A stretch of DNA of 64,000 bases from Aculops lycopersici. Lineage: Eukaryota; Arthropoda; Arachnida; Trombidiformes; Eriophyidae. A program made the translations under genes and the position numbers. The DNA is taken from NCBI GenBank assembly GCA_015350385.1, contig WNKI01000004.1, forward strand, positions 1,053,486-1,117,485, in the 5' to 3' direction. The first letter of the stretch is position 1. Every line of letters starts with the position of its first letter. The notes under the pieces are model-generated. The model did no database searches, was not told the DNA's origin, and worked only from the letters and a program-made list of their open reading frames with translations. Shown here piece after piece: positions 48,094-57,348 of the stretch.

Positions 48094-49622
48094 GTTCGTT
48101 TTCATCGATGAGTTGTACGTCCGTCATGGATGCAAGCGACTACAACCACAACAACTACAACCACCTGTTGATAGAACAGGAAGCGGGAAAGCTCATGCAA
48201 CACAAAAGATTGTTAGAAAGAAACTCACTAAAGAAGAGAAGTGGAAGTAGAATTGTCGCTGCGCCATCATTGAAGGGAGGCAAAACTCAGGTAGCCAGAA
48301 TGGTGACCAGATCACAAAGTTCGGTTGTTATCATCAAGATCATCGTGGCCAGTTTATTAGTGTCACATTTACTCTCGCTCGCTGTACAGGTAGTTTATTG
48401 CTTGAAAAATGTAGCTCAAAATGAAACTCTAATCAGAAGAGTTGATGAAAATGATGATGATCTGACGTTGAACACAACCGTGGACCGTAGTGGCCGATCA
48501 AATGATGAGTTTGAGAGACAAGAGCTCATGCTAGCGGAGCCAAGGCAACAATTCAAACTCCACCTGGTTGGCCCAAGCAAGAGATCGTCGTTCAAATTTC
48601 TCGACAAGGCTGCCCATAGTATTCATCATCGACAAGTCTCTAGCCCAGTCAATAATTGGGAAAAAATCAACTCAACCAGCACCCAGTTGCAATCAGAACA
48701 TCAGCAACCTAGGAGATCGCAGCCAAGTAAATCGAAGATTAGCAATGCAAGATTGAAGAAACTCCTTGAGCAATCGCTACTAAAAGCCTCAAATGGAACT
48801 CTCCTCCCGAGTGCTTTTAATTCAACCGCTACGAATGGATCGAGAGGCTCTAATTTCAAGTTTGTATTCATCCAGCGAGCGACCGCAGCTCCATCAACAA
48901 ACTCAATCAAGAGTCCACTTGTTGAGCAGCAACAACAACAACACCAGCAGGTGAAAAAGAATTCTTTAATTGGAAATCAATCTACAAAATCTAACTCGCC
49001 GCAAGCTCAGGCTTCAATGGCTGCTTCAATATCAAAACAACTGGCAAGCTCTCTGTTCTATTCTGCAGCTAATATAGTTGGCAACATAACCTCATCAGCT
49101 CCCTCAATCTCATCACTAGTTGCTCAAACTTTAGACTCATCATTATCATTAGCCTCAACTACATCCACAACCACAACTACGAGACCAGCCTCGGTAACAA
49201 CTTTTGGTCAGTCAAATAGCGATAATTTGATTGATATCAAGAGAATATCGGCTTCGAACGGCGATACGAAGGGAAAGCAAAAGAATGGCGCCAAGAGGCA
49301 AGGAGCTGGCAAGCCGAGGCCGTCAAAGATTTACAATTTGCCCGTCAAGTTTGTGGCCAATGGACAACCAAATGTTGTTTTTTCCACATTGAAGAACCAC
49401 TTTGCAAGCATGAAGAGGCTTCAATCAATGGGTATCAAGGATTCAGCATTAAATGGCTCGGTAACTAAGCGGAAAAGGCCTCATAATGGTCACATTAGTG
49501 GCAATTCCAAGACAAAAGGCAACTCAAGATTAATTTATTTGCCTCTCAAGTATTTAAGCAACGCAAGACCGAACAAGATACAATTAATTAATTCCAAGGC
49601 AACGCACAAATCTAATAACTAA
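48094..49622 (+). CDS. exon 2 of membrane protein with duplicated LPxKxxxNxxPN motif
   Basis: Opens after acceptor CCCCTCACTCAG and includes an in-frame ATG at 48108 that could itself be a start (504 residues; 586 with exon 1). One strong membrane segment (VVIIKIIVASLLVSHLLSLA, exon-2 ORF residues 73-92) separates a basic head (LKKRSGSR) from a long Ser/Thr/Asn-rich part with many N-glycosylation sites, suggesting a type II membrane or secreted protein. Near the end, IYNLPVKFVANGQPNVVFS and LIYLPLKYLSNARPNKIQL are two copies of one motif about 60 residues apart, between basic linkers (KRKRPHNG, possible processing sites). Not a family I recognise. AATAAA lies at about 49672. Confidence 0.7.
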
Positions 49623-49761
49623 GAACGATATATTAATCAATTAATTTTACATAATCGAGATGGATGATGAGAATAAAATCAACAATCACGTGCATCCATT
49701 AGTGTTAGACCATTTTAACAAACGTTTAAACTTGATGCGCCTAGCGCGTTGTCAAATTGAT

Positions 49762-51024
49762 TCATGCTGACGCAATCATTTGCTGCTGCTGCTGCTGTTG
49801 TTGTTGAGGATCCACCGATGGAATCCCCGCTTCAAATCCAAATGGGCATCCGCCGCTAGGTATTCTTTTCTCGTTTATCTTTTTATCAGCTTGACTATTG
49901 TTGTTTGGGTCGTCCTGGGGTTTTGCGGAACTAGCGCTGGCCTCTTCGGCTTTGGTCAGGGTGTTCTTATCAAAATAGTCGACTCGGTCGCTATAGTAGG
50001 TGAGGTCGGTGCGATCCTTGTACTGCTCCTTCAAATCTTGATACACCTTGTCCTTGTTCTTCAAGCGCTCAGCGAATCGTTTCCTCTGAATCTTAGTTGA
50101 TAGTCTTAGAAAGGTCTCGTATTTCATCAAATGACCAAAGGACAATTTGTTGAGAATATCTAATGCTCGCTCCTTCAATGTCATCGGCTGGGGCTCGTAG
50201 CCATTGAAGTGAAACTTATCCTTCCACCAATGTGATAGTGAGTTGAAGGTTGCAAGGGGGACGTAATACTTTAGAGCCAAGACGATGGACTTGGTCATCT
50301 CGAGTCCCTTTTCGCAGGGCAACGTGTTAAATTTATCTAAAAACTCGTGTTGAAAAATAAGTTGCTGAAACTTTTTGATATCTTCATACTTGTCGAATCG
50401 GCAACAATTAAACTCATCGGCTACACCCATATGATAGCCGAGGACTCGCCAATAGTAATTTATATCCTCCTTTTCCACATCGGTTGCTGCAATCAATCCC
50501 GACTTTTCGGGATAAATCATTGCGAGACCAATGAAGGCAAACTGGGTCATAGAGACATCATAGTGATTGTACCAATATCTCTGCTTACCGTCGTCACCTG
50601 GTGTTTTGAACTTTTCATTCATCAAACTTTGAACTTTCTTGTGCATAGCTCGCACCTGACGAATAGACTTGTAGCCCTTTGTTTCGGGATTGAAGATATC
50701 ATCATCATACCAACTGTTGACATGCAACACTGTGTTCAAATATCTCTTATGCAACGAGGGGACATCTTTTGAGTTACCTGTCGCTAGCAGAGGCTCTAGA
50801 CCCTCGGGTAGCTGGAGGATCAGCAAGAGTCCGGTGAACGAGGAGAAAGTAACACCAACGTAATATTTCTCAATCGATAACTTGGCCCTAAGCCATCGGG
50901 TTTCGTCGAACCAGGTAGGTTTTTCATCAATCGAGTTTCCACTCACCAAATCAACAGGTATCTTGCCATTCTCACGCAAGTGTCTCCATCTCGCCTCTGG
51001 GGTCATATCCACCAGGTCGCTCAT
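49762..51024 (-). CDS. DUF2236 / MpaB-like oxygenase-domain protein
   Basis: 420 residues from ATG (MSDLVDMTPEARW); the frame extends upstream only to a GTG. It resembles the DUF2236 family (ER-bound oxygenase MpaB / latex-clearing protein fold), whose members bind haem or act on hydrophobic substrates. Supporting blocks: WFDETRWLRAKLSIEKYYVG, a hydrophobic stretch FSSFTGLLLILQLPEGL (about 60-76), GYKSIRQVRAMHKKV with H128, YDVSMTQFAFIG (156-166) and DINYYWRVLGYHMGVADEFN. Arthropods have expanded sets of such proteins with unknown substrates. The C-terminus carries a Gln run encoded by a CAG/CAA tract. The reaction cannot be told from sequence. Confidence 0.75.
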   Translation of the reverse strand: MSDLVDMTPEARWRHLRENGKIPVDLVSGNSIDEKPTWFDETRWLRAKLSIEKYYVGVTFSSFTGLLLILQLPEGLEPLLATGNSKDVPSLHKRYLNTVLHVNSWYDDDIFNPETKGYKSIRQVRAMHKKVQSLMNEKFKTPGDDGKQRYWYNHYDVSMTQFAFIGLAMIYPEKSGLIAATDVEKEDINYYWRVLGYHMGVADEFNCCRFDKYEDIKKFQQLIFQHEFLDKFNTLPCEKGLEMTKSIVLALKYYVPLATFNSLSHWWKDKFHFNGYEPQPMTLKERALDILNKLSFGHLMKYETFLRLSTKIQRKRFAERLKNKDKVYQDLKEQYKDRTDLTYYSDRVDYFDKNTLTKAEEASASSAKPQDDPNNNSQADKKINEKRIPSGGCPFGFEAGIPSVDPQQQQQQQQQMIASA

Positions 51025-54000
51025 TTTGCTCTTGTTGTTCACTCTGTTACTATATCAGCTGATGATATATCCAACTTTTTTTTTCAACGTTTAAGCGATA
51101 CGAATGCCACTACTTGATTTTTCGACTGGCCGATGATCGCTTGACGATAAATGGTCTTACGTTAACCGATAAAAGTTCGCTCGATAGTCGCTAGGATTTG
51201 TTATTGTTGTTATACCCACTAGTTGGCCAACTCGCTGCCGGTTTCGTGAAAGCTTTGGGTTGCGCACGCACTATTGACTGGCGAGGAAATTAATTATGTA
51301 TCAAGATTAATGTTGCTGCATGAAACTTCGACCGACGTCAATTTTATCTTGAAATCACGAGCTGGCTTTATTGGCCGCGATTACTGGGAAGCAAGGATGA
51401 CATATTTATATGATTGGACACCAGTGTAGTAGATCTCTTAATCTGACCAATCGTCTAGTGACATTTGTTGCTTAGTGGCTGTGGTCGTAGATGTTTTCAC
51501 TTTTGATCCCTTGCGTAGCACGAGCATGAGTGATGGGGAGGGCGAAATGTTTTACATTCTGCACAAACTCGTCGTTGATGTCGCCACTAGCGCGACTGTA
51601 CTTACTGTTTGCTCAATGGCTGTTTGCCCTACCGGCTGACGGGTTCGAACTTTTACACTGTCTAGTTTCGTCTAGTCTCTTCTTATTACTATCGCTGCAA
51701 AGTCCTCATTTGTCAAGCTTAACAATGAAAACTCTCTCTCTCTCTCCCTCTAATCATGAGCAAAGTGTCTGCAGATTTGTTACAAGCTTCTGAGAGATTC
51801 TTTTCAATCTCTTCTTTGAACGTTGTTACAAAAAAAACTTGATACGTGCCAATGCGCTCGAAACTCAACCGCATTTACTATCAATTGGCTCCGTTCATCG
51901 ACTCGCTCCAACAATCGAGTATTCACATTTGCTCATGTCTCAGAGATAGAGACAACTCGCGGCATTCGTCGCGCCTTTAGGCCCTAACTAGCAGACGTTG
52001 GCTACGGATGGCAGTTGTGATAAGCTCGCGGCGGCGGCGTCGAGATAGTAAAGACTAGAACCCCGCGCCACTGTTTAGATTCGCCCAGAACTTGCCGTCG
52101 ATGTCTCGTGGGCGGGTTCATGGGAGATTGAGGCGAGCTTGAGAAAACGGGCATATAAAAGAGAAAGCTTGCTTCTGGCTTGTAAGCGGCCCCTTGATAT
52201 TATCCTGAGTTCAAACCCACACTCTTGACGGGGGGGGGGGGCACTATACGGAACTATTCAAATTGTCACCCTATCTCGACTAATGCTAGTGGCTTATGCA
52301 ATAGCCGAAAAGCAACTTCATGCCAACACAAATGCCGTGCTAGTAGAAAATACTTCCACTCACTAGTCAGTCACTCAATAAGTCACCCTCTCAATGAGTT
52401 CATTTGCGTTTCCATTTCTGCCTATCCATTGCTGTTTGACTGCTCGCGTCTCGCCTGCCTGCATGCGTGTCCGCCTATCTAACGGTCTTTAAGCAGCAAT
52501 TGAGTTGCAGCAGTCGCCGCTGTTGTTGTTCTTGGTTTTCTTACACTAGGTTGAGTTGTTTATGTCATTAGAGCTTGAAAGTCGAGGAAACTAGGTGAAA
52601 GCAGGCCACTGAACTTGCGGTGACTAGAAAATGCTAACTCGAGTCGCGTAAACAATCTAGATCGACAAGGATCACAACTGAATCACCGACATGTCACAAT
52701 TTTTGCACTGCATTGTCTCGCCGAACAATTGGCGAGACAATACGGCGAGGTATCCGCTCGGTCTTCGCGCAGTCGTCTTCAATTGTGACCATGGATAGAT
52801 TGCGGCCATTTGTGGCAGGGGATGTTGATAGGAAATTACTCGCGCTAGTCGATCATAATCAGCCAACATCATCATTATTATCATGCTCTTGCTTAAGTTA
52901 TAATTGCCACCTCTACAGCTACCACACATTGTGACCAATGGGGAAAAGTTTTACAGTGAAAGTTGCTTGGTCGTTATATCAAAAACCATGGTGAGTGAAC
53001 TCTAATTCAGCAATATCAACCTGTTGTTGTATGCTTTGACTTGCAGTTTAAATTCACTTACCAAGATCTTAATTTTACTTCTCGCCCTCTGGTGCGAGCT
53101 TAACCTTTGTTTGCATTCCAAAGGCGCCCTCATAGTCGAGGTCGATTGGGCAGTTGGGCAGTTGGGTTGTCGAGTCAAGGAGCCAATAGAGTCTCTGTTT
53201 TTGAGGGACTGTTTCAATTTCTTAGCTTGGGAATTCTTGCTTGTAGTATCCACACAAACTCCATGATATTTTCCTAAGCTGTTTGTTTGTATCTCTACCT
53301 GTCATAGCTTGATAGTATGTTAGCTACATTTTAGCTACTCTCTCTCTCTTTAATGTGTATGTTGCGCCATTATATGCTATTTGCCTACAAATGTCAAAAC
53401 CTGTTCTAACGGATAAAGCGCTTACGCAACGACACTAGATAATACTTGACTTATTCATGATGAATTTCACATCCATGTGATAAACGTATCCCTTTGGCCA
53501 GATATCCTCGAGAGAGAGAGCGAGAGCTTTATGAATATACTGAAATTTTCTGGGGACATTGTCTTTAGATAGATGCTATTGCTCGTGCAAATGTGGAATT
53601 TATGGCCATATCATCGCCAAGAAAGAGTTTGACTCTTTAACACGAAGCCAATGGCAAACAGCTCGCACGATTCGTCGGCGAATTGTCACATGAAGTTCGC
53701 TAAGCGACTAGTCGGGCTCACACTGTCACACCCAATCGATTCGCGTGCACTTATTGTAGTGATTGACCGAAGTTATAACACTGACGACCAAGTGTTTTCT
53801 TCGAGCGTCGGGCGTGTAACACAAATCACACCCACACCTGTCGATTTGAATGAGATTGACAGATTTTTGTCATTGAAGTGAGCACAGGCAACTAAATTCA
53901 GGTGAGGATGGACTCTATCGTAGTAGAATAGCCTTACGGTCATAGAGCGGACCAACGATGTGAACGTTACTGCCCCTGCTACTGCTACCGCAGCTGCTTT

Positions 54001-54436
54001 TACTGCATGCCGGAATGCGATTACATTTGCAACAACAGCACTTTCCGCCTTTAAGCCGTTTCACAAACGCTATGCGGCAGTGTGTTACAGCTTCAATGGC
54101 TTTCTTCTCGCTTAGGTGGAATATTTTCTCTTGTCTGCAAGAGGGAGAGAAAATCGATATTAATTTCCAGGCGCGTCGATGGGATCTGTTAGATATTGAG
54201 GTTGGAACCTTGAAATCCCTATAACGACTATATCCATATCACACCATTATGATCAGCATCAACTGATCAGAAACTCACCAAATTAAATTATCACACAATT
54301 CATATTTACCTCATTTGTTATTATATACAACTAGATCATCTATCCAATAGGAGAAACTAAGAGCAACGATAACCAAGCGACGGCGGCGATAGCAATAGGA
54401 ATTAAACATACCAGAGATTGGTATTTATGATCAAAG
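51025..54436. other. 3.4-kb noncoding region DUF2236 / ORP9
   Basis: Head-to-head spacer. It holds a TATAAAA at 52154-52160, a G homopolymer at about 52230-52240 and short TC/GA tracts (51735-51748, 53338-53350, 53511-53524). The first ATG after the TATA opens only a 27-codon frame. Upstream exons of ORP9 could lie here, but no PH-domain-like sequence was recognised. Confidence 0.4.
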
Positions 54437-55708
54437 ATGGCGACAAATAGTATCGATGATGGAAGTATTGACTGGGATGCTCTCTATGAGGAGGAGGAAG
54501 AGGATCTCGGTAGTCTCGAGGGACAAGGTAGCATCATTAAGCATCTCCTATCCCAGATAAGAATAGGAATGGACCTAACCAAAGTTGTTTTACCCACATT
54601 CATTCTGGAACGAAGGTCTTTACTCGAAATGTACGCCGATTTCTTCGCCCATCCAGATCTATTCTCATCGATACCTGATAATGAAACGCCAGAATCTAGA
54701 ATGATTGCACTAGTCAGATGGTACTTATCCGCCTTCCATGCAGGTCGAAGGTCTTCAGTTGCAAAGAAGCCATACAATCCAATATTGGGCGAAATATTCC
54801 TCTGTCATTGGCAATTGCAAGATGATGATAATAACCAAGGAAACAGTGATATCAATGCCAATATCAATTTAGCTGGTAAATCTCAGCAACAAGAGAAGAA
54901 GGCGACCAACAAACCGGATAAAAGTAAACAGTCAACTGTTGTTAGTGATATTGAAGAGTTCTCTAAGCAGTTACCTCAAGATAGTCTATTATTTGTTGCC
55001 GAACAAGTTTCGCACCATCCGCCAGTCTCAGCATTCTATGCCGAAAATCCTCAAAAACTTATATCATGTTGTGCACATATTTATACAAAGTCAAAATATT
55101 TAGGCCTCTCTATTGGTGTCCATAATGTTGGCCAAGGAGTTATAAAGCTATTGAAACACAACGAAGAGTACATTTGCACCTTCCCTAGCGCATATGGTAG
55201 GAGTATATTGACAACTCCCTGGGTCGAACTTGGCGGTGCGGTCGAGATTACGTGCAAACAAACTGGCTACTCGGCAAGCTTAGAGTTTGTCATGAAGCCA
55301 TTCTATGGCGGAAAGAAACATCGAGTCACCGGTCAAATATTAAGACCCAACAAGCAGCCATGCCTGACTGTTGATGGTGAATGGAACGGAATCATGTACG
55401 CAAAATCTCCGAATTCAAGCGACCAACAGGTCTTCGTGGATACAACAAACTTATCAGTCATCAAGAAGCGAGTTCGCCCAATCGGATCTCAGGATTCCTT
55501 TGAATCGAGAAATGTTTGGAAGGAGGTGACTCGAGCATTGAAGTCACATGATGTAAATAGTGCAACAGAGGCCAAATCATTCATCGAGCGGAGGCAACGA
55601 GATCTTTTGAAGGAACGTCAGGACACAGGTGTTGGTTGGAAATCACGATATTTCGAGCCATCAGGCGATGGATGGATTTACACCAGGCCACTTGAGAAGA
55701 AATTGTGA
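54437..55708 (+). CDS. OSBPL9: oxysterol-binding-protein-related protein, ORP9 type
   Basis: 423 residues; a lipid exchanger that moves sterol or phosphatidylserine against PI4P at ER-Golgi contacts. The ORD lipid-binding domain is complete: ERRSLLEMYADFFAHPDLF (58-76), KKPYNPILGEIF (110-121), the signature EQVSHHPPVSAFY (189-201), VDGEWNGIMY and RQRDLLKERQDTG with the final WKSRYFEP. The block IKHLLSQIRIGMDLTKVVLP is typical of the ORP9/10/11 group. There is no PH domain, so it matches a short ORP9 form; upstream exons could exist. A Lys/Gln-rich insert (about 130-168) interrupts the ORD. It starts at ATG in a good context. Confidence 0.92.
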   Translation: MATNSIDDGSIDWDALYEEEEEDLGSLEGQGSIIKHLLSQIRIGMDLTKVVLPTFILERRSLLEMYADFFAHPDLFSSIPDNETPESRMIALVRWYLSAFHAGRRSSVAKKPYNPILGEIFLCHWQLQDDDNNQGNSDINANINLAGKSQQQEKKATNKPDKSKQSTVVSDIEEFSKQLPQDSLLFVAEQVSHHPPVSAFYAENPQKLISCCAHIYTKSKYLGLSIGVHNVGQGVIKLLKHNEEYICTFPSAYGRSILTTPWVELGGAVEITCKQTGYSASLEFVMKPFYGGKKHRVTGQILRPNKQPCLTVDGEWNGIMYAKSPNSSDQQVFVDTTNLSVIKKRVRPIGSQDSFESRNVWKEVTRALKSHDVNSATEAKSFIERRQRDLLKERQDTGVGWKSRYFEPSGDGWIYTRPLEKKL

Positions 55709-55946
55709 AGAGAAACAAAAACAAGGAGTAATACCTTAATTAGAATTACACAAAAGCGCAACAAAATGCTAATGTTATAAAGTAAAGATCACATTCCAAA
55801 TCGTAATATCTCTGGCGGTTCTGTTAATAGCGAGCCATAACTGCAAATACCACTTTGTACTTTATTAGCTTCTCGTTTTTGCGACAAAATCAGTCCCATG
55901 AGTTACCCGATCGTTACCTTTGCATAGATCGGAACCCTCTTCCTGA

Positions 55947-56630
55947 TCACTCCTTGCACATCTGATCTGAGTACGGGCCGCCAAACATGGCAGGACCTCC
56001 ATTGAATGGGTACTTGATCGCTCTCGGCGACTTGAAATACTTGTCAATGGCCTCCAAGGCCAAGATGCGCTTGTGGAACTCATCCAAGACTGGGTAGTCC
56101 TTGAGAAGGTCCTTGACGAAGTGCGACTGGAATTCCAGATACTCGAAGAGGACAAAGTCGGCATAGGTGACATAGTCGCCAGTAACAAACTTTCTACCGT
56201 CCATGAGCTCGCTCAAATACTTGAGCTTGTTGGGCAAGTTCTCTAAGTAGCCCTCCTTGAGTTTTAAGAACTCTGGGTTGTAGACGACACGCACGTAATC
56301 CATGTGGTAGTCGCGCAGCTGCTCGGCAATTGCGTCAACTCGTACCTTGTCGGCCTCAGTCTTGCCATCTAGCTGGTGCTTGCGAGCTAAGTGACGCATG
56401 ATGGCCGCGCTTTGTCCGATTTTGATGTCACCGTCAATCAGATAGGGCAGGTTGGGGCACAGAAGTCCGATATTAAACTTCTCATTAAGCCACTCACTGC
56501 GGTCAAAAGTTGGTGGTGGTCCACAATGGTAGAGTTTCTCCTCGTACTCGACGCCAGCAAACTCTAGCAAGTACCTGATTGGTGTGGCTAGTCCACGAAT
56601 ATCCCAGTATCCCAAGGTTGGCTTCGACAT
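55947..56630 (-). CDS. mu-class glutathione S-transferase
   Basis: 227 residues; conjugates glutathione to electrophiles, a detoxification enzyme. The thioredoxin-fold half begins MSKPTLGYWDIRGLATPIRY with catalytic Y8. The mu-type segment DRSEWLNEKFNIGLLCPNLP precedes PYLIDGDIKIGQSAAIMRHL, which carries the glutathione-binding QS pair. The helical half has FVTGDYVTYADFVLFEYLE. Mu-class enzymes are numerous in mites and ticks and not typical of insects, which helps place the organism. It starts at ATG and is a single exon, convergent with ORP9 (238 bp between stops). Confidence 0.96.
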   Translation of the reverse strand: MSKPTLGYWDIRGLATPIRYLLEFAGVEYEEKLYHCGPPPTFDRSEWLNEKFNIGLLCPNLPYLIDGDIKIGQSAAIMRHLARKHQLDGKTEADKVRVDAIAEQLRDYHMDYVRVVYNPEFLKLKEGYLENLPNKLKYLSELMDGRKFVTGDYVTYADFVLFEYLEFQSHFVKDLLKDYPVLDEFHKRILALEAIDKYFKSPRAIKYPFNGGPAMFGGPYSDQMCKE

Positions 56631-57348
56631 GATGAAATAGATATTTTTATTGGATGTCTTATTAGATTCTTGACTGTATGTTTGACGGATCTATTGGAGC
56701 TAGGCTAAATTTGATTACTTTGACCTTAAAAAATCGTACCGTGAATGGTTCGGAAGTTAGTTTACAACTGACACGTCAAACTTTGCCACAAGTTTAGTAC
56801 GTTTGCACTGCTAGCACGGGACTAGATGAATAATGGAAGGAGTGGTGGGAGTTTATAAGAGGAGTGAAAAGAAGTTTCTCGAATCTTTTCTTCCAGAACC
56901 ATGGAACTTTAGTGTAGGTGGTAGTTTCAACCGCCGGCACTTTCCCCCTCGTTACCATGCATCTATCAGGATACTGGAGCGTCTTCCCCCTCCCAAATAG
57001 TAAGCCATTCGACAAAGTGAACTAACGAAACTAAAATCATGATGCTGTGCAGATGTAGTGGTGGTTGCAGTTGTTGAATCGTCATAACCATTGTGAATCA
57101 TTCTGATGGCACCTGCAACATGTGGCTGTCAAATAGAAGTTTGTGTTTGCTTCAAACTCGGCACTGGAATCGACAACACACAAAGAGCTCCATAGAGATA
57201 GCGTGCGCGTCACTAAACTTCAACGTGTCACGCATGACAAACTTGAAAAAACAAAACTGAAATTTTTCTCTTTTACCTCTTGCCTTCGGCTCTTTCTACT
57301 TCTAGATCTATATTATCAATAAATTCTATAACATGATCTCATAGAACT
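56631..57348. other. head-to-head spacer GST / membrane coiled-coil gene
   Basis: 718 bases. A very pyrimidine-rich 3' splice site (TCTTTCTACTTCTAG) ends at about 57305, 44 bases before the start codon at 57349, so that gene probably has a spliced 5' UTR; GTAAGC near 57000 is a possible donor. Confidence 0.4.

Noticed and set aside
52154..52160. TATAAAA as the ORP9 promoter
   Set aside because: The first ATG downstream gives only 27 codons and no splice path to ORP9 could be fixed; kept only as a note in the spacer entry.
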